Positions 45,904 to 55,860 of a DNA stretch of 64,000 bases are shown piece by piece. The notes below the pieces were generated by a model that worked only from the letters and a program-made list of their open reading frames with translations, had not been told where the DNA came from and did not search any database. This stretch comes from Branchinecta lynchi (lineage: Eukaryota; Arthropoda; Branchiopoda; Anostraca; Branchinectidae). Numbering within the stretch: position 1 is the stretch's first letter; each line of letters opens with the position of its first letter. The stretch covers positions 1,488,001 through 1,552,000 of the forward strand of contig JAKZAP010000019.1 of assembly GCA_023053575.1 (NCBI GenBank). Direction: 5' to 3'. The position numbers and the translations under genes are program-made.

Positions 45904-46507
45904 ATGATTATTATGTTGCTTAGCTCTTTTTACTGATGTCGCTTAGCTCTTTTTTAAACGTTCGCGTGGCGGTTAGATCTTTTGAACAACTCAAGTATCT
46001 CGGGACGGCTTATCGCAGGGTTCTGAAAAATTCACAGTAGATATAGAAGCTAGGATCCGTGGCCCTAGTTATCAATAACTGATTTTCACAAAAACTGTCG
46101 CTTTAACCCTTAATGCGTGACAGCATCGATATTTATTCATTCGCATCTGCGAGTCATCTAGCGGAAAGCGAGGAAACTTATTTCTCCGTGAAATTATGAG
46201 AAAGAATGGCCATGATGATGATGGTGATTTTATTTATAACCCGTTAAAATAACCACACAGCACGAAGATGGAGTTAATAATAAGGGAAAAGTAGACAAAA
46301 AATTAAAGAAATAAAAAATTAGGATTACTATCTACAAGATATGATGGACTCTTGATGTCCCTCGCGGTACGAAATGTATTGAGGAGAGGAAGCCGCTAGA
46401 GGGTTGGGTGCGGTTTGATACTATTTTGAGTTTATGCCTCACTTCCTAGCGGAAGTTCCAACAGGCTTTCAGTTTTAGTACCATATGTCGGTAGATGGAA
46501 GGAATAG
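45904..46507. other. Unassigned; LINE-type tail near 46210
   Basis: CATGATGATGATGGTGATTTTATTTATAACCC (46210-46240) read on the minus strand gives AAATAAAATCACCATCATCATC, a LINE 3' end with an (ATC)n tail. No coding sequence recognised. Confidence 0.45.
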
Positions 46508-46519
46508 AGCAATCATTAA

Positions 46520-46782
46520 TTCAAACAATGTTTACAACGGCTACGTCAGCTACGATTCTTCATCAGCGATATTTTGGCTCTTCTTGGCAAGGCTCCTCGT
46601 CAGGTTGTCAACCCTCTGGTTCGGCTTCAGGGAAAGGAAACAAACCAGAGGATTGACAGCCTGACGAGGACCCTTGCCAAGAAGGGCCGAAATATCGCTG
46701 ATGAAGAATCGTAGCTGACGTAGCCGTTGTAAACATTGTTTGAATAAATGTTTCAAAGTCAGCTTGGGCTCAAAGAATATTT
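46520..46782. mobile_element. Foldback hammerhead element with 12-bp duplication
   Basis: 263 bp with two inverted arms (TTCAAACAATGTTTACAACGG ... and inverse, about 110 bp each), a short GGAAAGGAAACAAACC centre and a GTTTCAAAGTCAGCTTGGGC tail only on the right. AGCAATCATTAA occurs at 46508-46519 and 46783-46794, a perfect 12-bp target duplication. Each arm carries a hammerhead core: the plus arm is intact, the minus arm mutated. The arms also read as the C-terminal fragment of a short protein (SLTRTLAKKGRNIADEES) in one frame; I regard this as incidental. Similar ribozymes are known in Penelope-like elements and small retrozymes. Confidence 0.85.
46651..46700 (+). ncRNA. Hammerhead ribozyme core (intact, plus arm)
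   Basis: CAGC (46657-46660), CTGACGA (46661-46667), stem II 46668-46688 with pairs GG/CC and CCCTT/AAGGG around loop GCCAAG, GAAA (46689-46692), TATC, predicted cleavage after 46696, and GCTG (46697-46700) pairing with CAGC. All invariant positions of the hammerhead core are satisfied. Stem III would be only two to four base pairs, so efficient cleavage probably needs pairing of two molecules through the self-complementary ATAT. The opposite arm (46573-46617, minus) has lost GAAA (AAAA) and is likely inactive. Confidence 0.8.
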
Positions 46783-46794
46783 AGCAATCATTAA

Positions 46795-48024
46795 AGTATG
46801 AAACAGGTATAGCGATATCGAATTAGTACATTAACTCAAATATGGTGCCTTCCTGTTGAAACAATAAAACTAATAACATACCTTAGCTCTGGTAGCTCAA
46901 TGTCCTCGATACAGAACCTTTAGGCTTGGAGAACTACTTGATCATCCCCACTTTCAAGAACAAAACCAACCAAACCGCAACAATAAGGATAATCAGTTCT
47001 TCGAAGTGTGAATAAAGCTCGGTTTGAGCCTGTGGTATTTTACTTATCTAAACGATGGAATTGAGGTTTAGAAACCACAAAGGCTTCAAGATAGTAGAAA
47101 GACTTACAGAATAATCAAAAAGGGATAATGTTAGCATGCAATAAGTAAAAGATCTGAGGTATAGCGCAAACGTCTACATTCTTTCTGTGTTCTTATAACG
47201 TTTATTTAAATCAGTGTTAGTCATAGCCTTTGGGCTTACGTGTATACACATATTCCATTCTATTATTCATGCCCTGCAGTCACTGGTCAATCCTTGTATC
47301 TGTCGTTGACAACTACTCTATATGACTGAGTCCAAAACACGCCATAGATCCTCAGGAAGAACAAGAAGACGTCTCACTAACGACTCAAACTCAACAACTC
47401 AAATCCAGCACCAACCAATCACGATGATCGTTGGGAACAGCTGTGGTGCTGCTTCTGGCTCTTCCGCTAGGTATACAGCAATTTTGCACCGGATAGGAGA
47501 GTCAGTCATCAAGAGTATTGTCGTTGTTGCAAAGCAACCCTAGTAACAGACACCACGCAACTGCAGACCCAGTTACCGTGGTATCAGATACCATGGTATC
47601 TGCAAACTACTGTTTTCTTCTGAACTATCCGAATGTTCACGAAGTTAAAATCTAACAATACTAGAGTATAATTTGCAAAAAGAAATACAATCAGGTCTTT
47701 CCCTTTCAACGGGTCAGGCCAAACATAACAAAAATGGTGAGCATAAGCAAAATATTAGGCGTCAGTGGATTAAACGAACTGGGTGTGGGCGTAGTTGACA
47801 CAGTTGTTGTTGCGGTGGGGTTAGTAGTAGTAGTTGTTGTTCTACATAAAAACGGAATAAGTAGAAGAAAAGCCTCGTATTGGTTTCAACATAGTCTGCA
47901 ACGTTTACCTGCGGTAGCCGATGGACTGACCAGTCAGTTGCCTGTGATCACAGGTTAATTATTCTAGCCTGAGCCCGAAGCTGTCAGCTTGGGCGTCAAG
48001 GAATACTTGGTCTTTAATGATCAA
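46795..48024. other. Unassigned 1.2 kb with family C remnant
   Basis: 47520-47612 is a short family C stretch (GTTACCGTGGTATCAG, ATACCATGG). 47734-47958 is a Val-rich open frame of low complexity and 47322-47543 a Ser/Thr/Arg-rich one starting at ATG; neither has recognisable domains or splice partners. About 47975-48010 (TGTCAGCTTGGGCGTCAAGG) resembles the tail of the hammerhead foldback family. A good donor (AAGGTATGT) near 46888 on the minus strand is not preceded by an open frame. Confidence 0.4.
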
Positions 48025-48409
48025 CACTGTAAAAAGTTTCTCCGTATAAAGATTGAAGTTAATGGTCCATTTACACACTGTGTAAAATCCGAGCGTATTT
48101 TACGCACATTTTGACCTTCAAAAGATTTCTAGCAATACGGACGTATTTAAATACAAAACGGACCGTATTTAAATACGTCCGTATTGCTAGAAATGTTTTC
48201 AAGCTCAAAACGTGCGTAAAATATGCTCAGATTTGAAAATACGCTCGGATTTTACGCAGTGTGTAAACCCACCATAACTGCAGTATTTGCTACTCGGATT
48301 CATCCTGTCTCTATTGGGTATTAATCTTATCTGCGTAGAGATGAGAATAATCTGAGTAGCAATTACTGCAGTTAACTTTAATCTTTATACGGACAAACTT
48401 TTTACAGTG
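48025..48409. mobile_element. MITE family K with nested palindromic element
   Basis: Terminal inverted repeats of about 38 bp: CACTGTAAAAAGTTTCTCC ... and the inverse ending GGACAAACTTTTTACAGTG. A second element at 48063-48274 interrupts the left arm at GTTAA/TAACTGC, so K itself is about 170 bp. A right-half copy is at 2272-2418. Confidence 0.8.
48063..48274. mobile_element. Near-perfect palindromic element with TAA duplication
   Basis: 212 bp, almost entirely one hairpin: TTTACACACTG(T/C)GTAAAATCC arms outside and a 29-bp perfect inner arm (TTTCTAGCAATACGGACG ...) around a ten-base centre. TAA at 48060-48062 and 48275-48277 fits 3-bp TWA duplications of PIF/Harbinger-type transposases. The uninterrupted family K sequence confirms the insertion boundaries. 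Confidence 0.8.
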
Positions 48410-48460
48410 AAGCCAAGGCCACCTTGTGGCAATATATCCCCGTTAGATGATGCTCCAGTA

Positions 48461-48879
48461 CAGTAGAGGTATGCTTATGTGAACGTCTGGTAAATGTGAA
48501 CGATCGCCGAAGAAAAAACTAATTCACGCCGTTTCCACTTTTTGAATATTTTGCTAATTCACTGATGAAAGTGACTGAACTATCAGCTGATTTCCTTTGT
48601 TAATTTGAAAATTTTGCCAACTGGAACGCACATTCAATGGAGAAGATGGCGGTCCGAACCTCCAGATGCATTCAAAAGAGGAAGAAGATTCTTTTTAAAT
48701 TCAAAATCAAAGAAAGTAAATTGAATTTCAAGTTTGGACTAGGATAACCCTGAAATACTTGGCTGTTACTGATATTAAGTTAGTAATTTTTCTTTTCTAT
48801 TTTACTTTTTAATATGCAATTGACAAAAAGAAGGTAGTGTAACAGTTAAAAAAGTGTTCACATAAGCATACCTCTACTG
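48461..48879. mobile_element. pogo/Tigger-like MITE (TA-flanked)
   Basis: 419 bp with a perfect 24-bp inverted repeat starting CAGTAGAGGTATGCTTATGTG and TA at both sides (48459-48460, 48880-48881). The CAGTA start and TA duplication are those of Tc1/mariner, particularly pogo/Tigger ends. No transposase frame. Confidence 0.85.
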
Positions 48880-48881
48880 TA

Positions 48882-49345
48882 CTGGCTCAGAATCAGCAAC
48901 ACAAATCACGAATGGACTAAATACGAATTTTAAACGGCACCTAGCGGTTCCAAAAGGAGAATCACTTCGCGGGGGCCATTCATTCACCTCGTCATAGATA
49001 TACAAATGCACAAATGTTAGCCTATTTTATGGCAGTTTTTTCTTTGCAGAAACAAAGCTCTACCAGCCAAATCGCAGCCTTCGTTACTTAATTTATCAAA
49101 AACTACAAGTTTAGGCCTAAGCATATCGGTATCGACGTGGCAGTTTTATTGAAGGTTACACTATTAGTCAAGAAAATGTTGATAGATCATTCTCAGCCTA
49201 AGAAGAAACGGTTTTCAAGCTGGATGGTTGGCGATTCCGAAAAGACATTGTCTTCCAAAATAGAGTGATGGGCTCTGAGAACACCTTTTCCGTCCGAAGT
49301 ACTTATTGAGTAAACATATCAATGAGCTGTGTTCTTTGTCGTGGG
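48882..49345. other. Unassigned spacer
   Basis: No open frames with domain content, no inverted repeats or tandem units seen. Confidence 0.45.
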
Positions 49346-49600
49346 AGTTCTCACCGGTGGTCTCCGGTTATTCTTATAAGTCGTATTTTGCATCCACCGG
49401 TGAATACTGTCGAGTCTTATAACCCATTCTTGAACAACCGGTGTCCGGTTTTATCTCACCGGTGCGGACAAACCAGAGCCTGCTTGGGAGCCCGGCTTTA
49501 CCGAGAAGAGTTAGCAAATTTTCGTCAATTGACAGGGTTTCGCGCAAAACCCAGAATTTAGGCCATTTTTGCACTCACCGGTGACAACCCACCGGTGAAC
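49346..49600. repeat. CACCGGTG palindrome cluster
   Basis: The 8-base palindrome CACCGGTG occurs five times (49353 region, 49396, 49458, 49576, 49590) with two further ACCGGTG partial copies, within 250 bp. The outer ones read GTTCTCACCGGTGG and CCACCGGTGAACC, an inverted pair, so this may be a small element about 255 bp long. It ends 10 bp before the hAT-like copy at 49618. Confidence 0.55.
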
Positions 49601-49617
49601 CAAAAAAATCTTACAAG

Positions 49618-50927
49618 CAGGGTCGTCGCAAGGGGGGGGGGGTGCAGCACTAAAATTGTTCGGTATTTTTTTCGATCTACGGGGATTCGGTAGTTATACA
49701 GGATCCTAAATAGGCTATCTGTACAAATCTCTTCGGTATAATGATCGGGATTCGGTATAATTGCCAGTACTCGGTAGTTATCACGAATTTGGTGAGAGAA
49801 TTTACTGCAATCATTTGGTAATTTTTGGATGCCGGAACTATTCGGTATAGGAGATTCCGCAGTTACACAGACTCCCGAATAAGCTATTGGTTCGAAGTTA
49901 TTCGGTATCATGATTGGGATTCGGTAATTTATTCAATATAATTTCCATGATTAGGAAGTTAACCACGAATCCTGACTTTGTTCCAGTTTCGACGAAAGTA
50001 TACCGAATATGAATATTGTTCGGTAGTCTTTCGATACCAAAAGAATTCGTTATAATAACTGGGATACGGTAGTTATACAGAATCCCGAACACGCTATCGG
50101 TCTAAACTTATTCGGTATAATAACTGGGATTCGGTAACTTATTCGTTGTAATTGCTAGGATTCGGAAGTTACCACGAACCTCGAAACTCAGAAGAAGTCG
50201 AGTGAAGCACTGGCCGCAGACAAAAGTGATGGTCTATGATATCGATTGTCCTTACTTTTATTTTGGATCCCAAAAAGAATATCTAATCATAAATATTTCG
50301 AAAATTCCGCCTGCAGCATTTTTCGTAATATTCTCTATTTTGTGGAAGGGCGCGTCATTTGACGGGGGTCTTAAGCCAGTTTTAGGATTGAGATTTCGAA
50401 ACATTAAAAGCTAGAATTTGGATGGAAATTAAATTTGGCGGGAAAAAAAAAAAAATCGCCTGCGGCGCTCACTTTATGTGATAATAGGTAGTATATTGAC
50501 TAGACTACAGTTGCTGCTGCTGCCGGAACGTCGCTCCATCCGTTTTCTGGAACTTCTTCGAGTCTCGGTATTACATCAACGGTAAATGATAGTAAATTTG
50601 TAAGAGAAGCAGTTAAATTTAGCCTACAAAAAAAAATGGATTTTGAAAATTTTCGCCTGCGGCGCTCGATTTAATTTTTTATTGGCTATAACAGATAGTA
50701 GCTGTTACTGCAATCATGCCCGGCAATATATTCTCCATGTGGGCTTCGCCAAAACGCCGCCTAATAGTCGCCTTATCATCGTTCATGCTGCCTTTTATTG
50801 TTACTCTTCCTACGTAATCTTTTCTGTTCCATAATTTAAAGCTCTTATTCTTGGTTCTAGGATTCGGTAAAAATTTTGAAAGATTCGGTAACATTTTTCA
50901 AAGATTCGGTAAAATTTTGGCTCTGCC

Positions 50928-50962
<35 letters not shown>

Positions 50963-50989
50963 ACCGAAAATGCACTTGCAACGACCCTG
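49618..50989 (+). mobile_element. hAT-like element, copy 2
   Basis: 1372 bp bounded by CAGGGTCGTCGCAAG and CTTGCAACGACCCTG, flanked by CTTACAAG (49610-49617) and GTTACAAG (50990-50997), an 8-bp duplication with one mismatch. Same family as 43212-44267 but with more internal GGGATTCGGTA units (spacing about 60-70 bp) and a 30-odd base C run near the right end. Confidence 0.9.
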
Positions 50990-50997
50990 GTTACAAG

Positions 50998-51263
50998 AGA
51001 AAAATTGGATACCAGTGACAAAACACCAGAGACATCCCGGAGTGCAACGAAAACAGGTATGTTTTGAAGAATCCCTTGGACAATCTTTATGCGGAAGAAA
51101 TCAACTATCAGACGTGTTTGAGACGAACCTTGTAGCGGGCAATGGCATATTTTTGCATTCTGTTACTATCCTGTTTAGATATACCTGCCTCGAGCGAGAT
51201 CACTGTTCCTGTGATCAGTTATTAACTAAGGATTGTAGTGGTTTGAGAACTTTGTTCACAAGC
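50998..51263. other. Unassigned; strong donor-like site at 51055
   Basis: An open plus-strand frame (TSDKTPETSRSATKT) ends in ACAG|GTATGT, a good splice donor, but no matching acceptor or exon was found. The frame continues past the site to 51368. Confidence 0.25.
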
Positions 51264-51325
51264 CCCTCGATATCTGAATTGGTTAGAGCAAAGTTGCGGG
51301 TTCAAATCCCGCTTACGAAGCACTT
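51264..51325 (+). pseudogene. tRNA-like remnant lacking the anticodon arm
   Basis: TTGGTTAGAGCA (A-box-like, D-loop region, 51279-51290) is followed after only five bases by a perfect T arm, GCGGG TTCAAAT CCCGC (51296-51312, B box GGTTCAAATCC), then TTACGAAGCA and a T5 run suitable as Pol III terminator. The anticodon and variable arms are missing and the 5' acceptor strand does not pair well with TTACGAA. Most likely a tRNA pseudogene or tRNA-derived repeat head. Confidence 0.55.
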
Positions 51326-51455
51326 TTTATTTTCAGGTCACTACTACCAAGAACAAATAATCAGATAGAAGCTCCGTCTCCCTATCTTTGTACTATAACG
51401 TATGCGGAGTCGAGTATTTCCCCATGCCTTTTCCGCTGCGAACGAGCGGAGGTTA

Positions 51456-52009
51456 AGCATTGTCCTAATAGGTGTAATAAGGTGAATAGCGCTATACGCG
51501 ATGTTTACGTCTTAATACACACGCCTGTTCAAATACAACCCAAGAGGTTCTTATATGCGGCTTCCGGTGTTGCCAAGGTAATACAATTTTTCGAGCTCTA
51601 AAAATATCCGAAAAGGTTCTTGGTACTACTTGAAGTACACGAGTACAATATAACGCAAACTATACTGTAAAAAAGCTATTAAAATAACGGATGGACAGAA
51701 TTGATCCTCGAACTGACGAAAAGCCGTCGTAATAGAACAAAAACGTGTTTTTGTTAAGAAAAGTTGTTTCTTTAGCTTCCAACAAAGTAGAACTGTTGTG
51801 CTTTCTTTGGCAACCCTGACGACGCTGCGCCTCTCCTCGGCCCGCTGGCGAAACCAACCAAGCGATCTGATTGGCCCTGCATAAACCAGAATAGAACGCT
51901 AGTCTATTCTAATTATTCACCTTATTACACCGCGCTCCGAGGAAAAGAGCAATCTGTAATAAGTCTTATACGCGTTAATACACCTTATTACACCTATTAG
52001 GACAATGCT
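51456..52009. mobile_element. PIF/Harbinger-like MITE (TTA-flanked)
   Basis: 554 bp with 28-30 bp inverted repeats (AGCATTGTCCTAATAGG ... and CCTATTAGGACAATGCT) flanked by TTA at 51453-51455 and 52010-52012. A second internal ATTCACCTTATTACAC near 51915 repeats the subterminal motif. A 3-bp TWA duplication is the Harbinger hallmark. No transposase. Confidence 0.85.
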
Positions 52010-52012
52010 TTA

Positions 52013-52780
52013 GTAGCTCAGCGCCACATCACGTTCCGTTGTCTCTACAATTAGCTATATCGCTGTGAAACCACCTTGAGGAAAAGTAGGAGAAAAGCTA
52101 ATTGATTTTTTGGATGCGCTCAAGAGCGGGTCAGCGCCCGGAGTGCTCCTCCTGCACTTTTTTTCTCTGCGATAAGTAGAGGAAGTAGAGTCGACGGATA
52201 AAAATCTACAGTAAATACCGTTTGGTCCGCTCAGTTTTGTCGGGGTATTCATAGTCGCTGCATGGTACCAGAGGCAGAGATTCTATCTGATTATTTGTTC
52301 TTGCTACTACTATTATTAAGACTCCTAGTAGACAGAGAGCAGCCTACCCCTGCAAAGCATCTTTCCACAGTGAAGAATGTTCGGTCCGGTTCATATACGC
52401 TGGTGGTAAGATCTCCTGTGGAACTGGTACGAAGTACTGAAGGAGGTGAAAATCTGGGTTTTGCTGCGCAGCGTTTGTACTAGGACTGTATGAGCAGTAG
52501 ATTTTGGAACCGTTGACGGGCTTTTGGAAAATGGCATACGCGTTCATGGTAGTAACTGGAAAGAAAGGGGATCAGAGGAATAAAACATTGAACTGAAAGT
52601 TTATTATACAAACCGATGTTCGTGGTTACACAACAAAATCTGCGAGTGTTATCAACAAAAGAATTTACAGCATCTGTGTCAATACAAAGTGATACGAATA
52701 AGGTTAAGAAGAAGCTACGACAAATTTCGTATTTCGTATCCGCATCCCTGTACTCCCAAAATGATAGTATGGGTAGGTTA
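52013..52780. other. Unassigned spacer
   Basis: A plus-strand open frame at 52262-52483 begins with an acidic stretch and a Leu run (LFLLLLLLRLL) but has no recognisable domain. No repeats supported. Confidence 0.35.
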
Positions 52781-53073
52781 CCCGATGAAAAATTTATCTC
52801 AAAATAGTCGTATGAAGTTGTACGAAAAAGTAGCATGCAGTACTAACTGATCCTGCTACATGCTTCTACTTGAAGGGTACCGCGTTACTGCATTCTACTG
52901 CATGCTACTATTAGCAAGACTGGATGCTATTATAGCAAGACAGGACGCTACTGCTTCGGATTGGCCCAATCTGAGGCTCATTAAATGATAGTATTTTACT
53001 ATTACATATCAATACATGCAACATTTTCGTACAGCTATCATACAACTACGCAGGCTACAAATTTTTCATCCGG
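52781..53073 (-). mobile_element. MITE family F, copy 2
   Basis: 293 bp from CCCGATGAAAAATTTATC to AAATTTTTCATCCGG with TA on both sides. This copy preserves the end TTTTGAGATAAATTTTTCATCGGG (read on the minus strand), which supplies the empty-site reference for the Helitron insertion in copy 3. Confidence 0.8.
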
Positions 53074-55143
53074 TAGCGATACCTCCCCTCAGCCCACTGA
53101 CACAAAGATCACGTTCCACCCTACTTACCGTAGTCGCGCATGATCGGATTAAATAAATTAACAACAGTCTCTCATTGCAGCAACGAAGAATTTTGACAAG
53201 GAGGAAAACGTTGAGAAACCATTACCAATCAGCAGAAATGATCAGTACGAAAACAACTTTGCCTTCTCTTACTAGAAAAACTTAAAAAGCATTGTTCACA
53301 GGCCCGTATCAAGTAATTTATTTCGGGGGGGGGGGGCTTTCGGGTTTTTTTTGCCTGCTGGTCAGACAAAAAAGTACAAAAAACACATAGAACAGAGGGA
53401 AAAGCCCATAAAAATCATTATTTTTTTATGTTTCGGGGGGGGGGGGCAACCTCCTACCCCCCCCCCCCTGGACACGGCGTTGATTGTTCACAGAATTATT
53501 ACTCAGTACTAAAGAGTAGTATTACTTAGTGTTAAGTAAACCTCACAAAAGAACATCTTTTCCTCTTCTTCAACACTGAAGGTTGAATTTCTTATTCGAT
53601 TTTTCCTCATAAAGAGATCGACTACTTTTCTCTGTCAGAAATGACGTCAACGTGCAGAACGGGAACTGACGTCGACGCCATCTACGCGAAATTAAGCATA
53701 AATACCACTCGTGCTAATAGAGAAATACCTAAATACCGTACGCTAAAAGTTGTAGCCCACGCTAAAGTGATGATGCTGATGACAAATAAGGTGAAAATTT
53801 AGCGTTCGAAAAAGTGGACTCTGAGCGAAAAACGCTATCTTTAGCGTCACATACTTGGACTGTTAAGCGTGAAATTTGAAAAAGAGCCACACTGAGTTTT
53901 TTTTTAGAGTGGATTGGAAAGAATAAAGTAAATAAAGTGTACACACTGTACAAGGTTGTTTTTTTTGAAAATATTGTCGTCGAAGGATGAATAACGTGAG
54001 ATACAGATTTAGCGTTCCGAAAACTAAAGTTTCCGATACGTACCACCAGATGTCAGCTGAGGTGCTAACGTGAGCAACAAGCCTATTTCCGAAAACTCTC
54101 TAATGTCCACTAGGTGCTACGTAGCGCAATATTCCGATCATAATCACACTGGGCTCAAAACGCGGCCTTTGACAAAGAACTGAACATCCCTAGGGGACGT
54201 GAGATTTGACGGGCTTTGTGGCAGGGCAGCTTGGCGATAATGAGCAGACTGCATTTAGGGGTCAATTAGGGTTCCTATAACATAATTGTACGCGCTGTTT
54301 TGCTCTAACTGATCTCCTGAATTTAAAACGAAAATATTCAGAACAACATGTAATTTGTTCTGTTTCTTTTTTCTACTTTTGCAACCCAAAACTCAAGGAA
54401 ATAAGCCCAGTGGACCAAGCTCAAAATTCACCGCGATGTACTGGGGTGTCACTTTCTAGATGTCAGGTGCATCTCACGAGCAACAGGTCTTGTCACTCGA
54501 CAACTTCTTTAACTTAGGCTCATGTTTTTTTTTCAAATCTGACCCAAGATCCCGCATGCGGGGAGTAATTGTTGACGCTGCGGCAGGCGGTCGTCTGACG
54601 CACTTTCAGTGTTTTAGTTATTCTTGGTTTTAGGGCAGGCGTGTAGAGAAATTGCACTCAAGACGAAAATGGAAATTTCTCACCGCCATCGGTCAAGGTA
54701 GAAGCAAGAACTTAACATTGCGAGGTATAGAGTTCTCAACTTTAGACTGAACTATGGGCGTTTGGTGACTACTCTGACCTTCCTAACCTTGTAAATTCTG
54801 GAAAAGTTTGTCCGACCCTTTCTTGATTGATTAAACACAATTTCGGAACAAAGTATAACTGGAAATGTGTTTCAGAAGGCTTCGAATCCTACTATAAAGT
54901 AAGATTGACGCAACGGTGCTAACCAGACCAATGGGATGCGAGACTTCATTTTCTCGCAAAAGTTTTGAACCTTCCAAAACATATTTCCGATTAATTTTAT
55001 TCGAAAACTGTGTTCAGTCAAATCAAGAAAGGGTTGGAAAAAAGTTTTCAAGTATTTACAGCTTAAAATATTTCCCAAGCGCCCACAAAGTTGAAAATCC
55101 TATACCTTGCAATCTGCTTGCAGTCATAGGCTATATTCTCTAC
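53074..55143. other. Unassigned 2 kb
   Basis: Contains two TTTCGGGGGGGGGGGGGC stretches near 53326 and 53432 and a C run at 53457 that could be remnants of hAT-type ends, and repeated TTTAGCGTTC/ACGCTAAA motifs at 53745-54020 that may belong to a degraded element. No gene-like frame with domains or paired splice sites was found. Confidence 0.4.
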
Positions 55144-55275
55144 ATAGTCGGTCAGCCCAAGCCGACGGCGAATCGTATTTGACGGTGCAAAACGGATTAG
55201 TCAGCTCCCTTTTATTAGAGCTAAATTTCGTTTATTCAATTAATGTTTACGGATAAATCAGCTACGATTCTTCGT

Positions 55276-55319
55276 CAGCGATATTTCGCCCCTTCTTGGA
55301 AAGGGTCCTCGTCAGGCTG
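55276..55319 (-). ncRNA. Hammerhead ribozyme core (minus arm)
   Basis: CAGC, CTGACGA, stem II, GAAA, TATC and GCTG are all present on the minus strand. Compared with the plus arm, stem II has a CC/GG to C/G change at its base (AAGGGGC before GAAA), which weakens but does not abolish the stem. Confidence 0.65.
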
Positions 55320-55397
55320 TCAATCCTCTGGTTCAACGTTGGGGAAGGAAACAAACCTGTAATTTTTTCCTTCCCCGAAGTTGAACCAGAGGATTGA

Positions 55398-55441
55398 CAG
55401 CCTGACGAGGACCCTTGCCAAGAAGGGCCGAAATATCGCTG
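55398..55441 (+). ncRNA. Hammerhead ribozyme core (plus arm, intact)
   Basis: CAGC (55398-55401), CTGACGA (55402-55408), stem II GG(A)CCCTT ... AAGGGCC, GAAA (55430-55433), predicted cleavage after 55437 and GCTG (55438-55441). The downstream base change ATGAAG to ACGAAG relative to 46700 lies outside the core. Confidence 0.8.
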
Positions 55442-55860
55442 ACGAAGAATCGTAGCTGACATATCCGTTGTAAGCATTGTTTGAATAAATGTTTCAAAGT
55501 CAGCTTGGGCTCAAAGAATATTTAGCTAAATTTCGGCCCTTCTTGGCAAGGGTCCACTTCAGGCTCAAGCCACTCAAGCTGGAAAATGAACTTGTGGAAT
55601 AACAACTAAATATTCTTCGTTAAATATCCGATTTTATCAACTTCTTCTCAGAAAACTGACTGGAGTTAAACCTGGACAAGGCTCCTGTTTTTGCTGTTCG
55701 ATTGGGTCGTCGAAAAGGCAGAGATTCTTATGCATTTTGGTTTTGGAGTCACCTGTCATACAGGCTCGAGTCTGAAGATGACCCTTGCCAAGAAGGGCCG
55801 AAATATAGGTCTAATAAAATATAGCTGACTCATCCGTTTTTCACCGACAGATTTGTTCTT

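Larger units (their letters stand above)
55231..55523. mobile_element. Foldback hammerhead element with 12-bp duplication (nested)
   Basis: 293 bp, same architecture as 46520-46782. AGCTAAATTTCG at 55219-55230 and 55524-55535 is a perfect 12-bp target duplication, and it belongs to the arm of the older subtype-2 element, so the insertion order is clear. Both arms carry ribozyme cores. Confidence 0.85.
55144..55860. mobile_element. Hammerhead foldback element subtype 2, with nested subtype 1
   Basis: Outer arms begin GTCAGCCCAAGCCGACGG ... and include TTTTATTAGAGCTAAATTTCG, joined across the nested element to GGCCCTTCTTGGCAAGGGTCC; the right arm at 55770-55850 carries AGTCTGAAGATGACCC ... GAAATATAGG and CATCCGTTTTTCACCG. 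The outer left arm on the minus strand shows GAGC, CTGAAGT, stem II, GAAA, TTTA and GCTC, the latter pairing with GAGC, i.e. a second hammerhead version with UUA instead of AUC before cleavage. Core box mutated to CTGAAGT on the left; on the right CTGAAGA is intact but stem I pairing is damaged. Confidence 0.7.

Noticed and set aside
46550..46756. Short protein ending SLTRTLAKKGRNIADEES in foldback arms
   Set aside because: The coding-looking stretch coincides exactly with the ribozyme core and its stems, exists in both arms, and has no upstream coding continuity.
47734..47958. Val-rich membrane protein
   Set aside because: Low-complexity GTNGTN run with no domain, signal or splice support.
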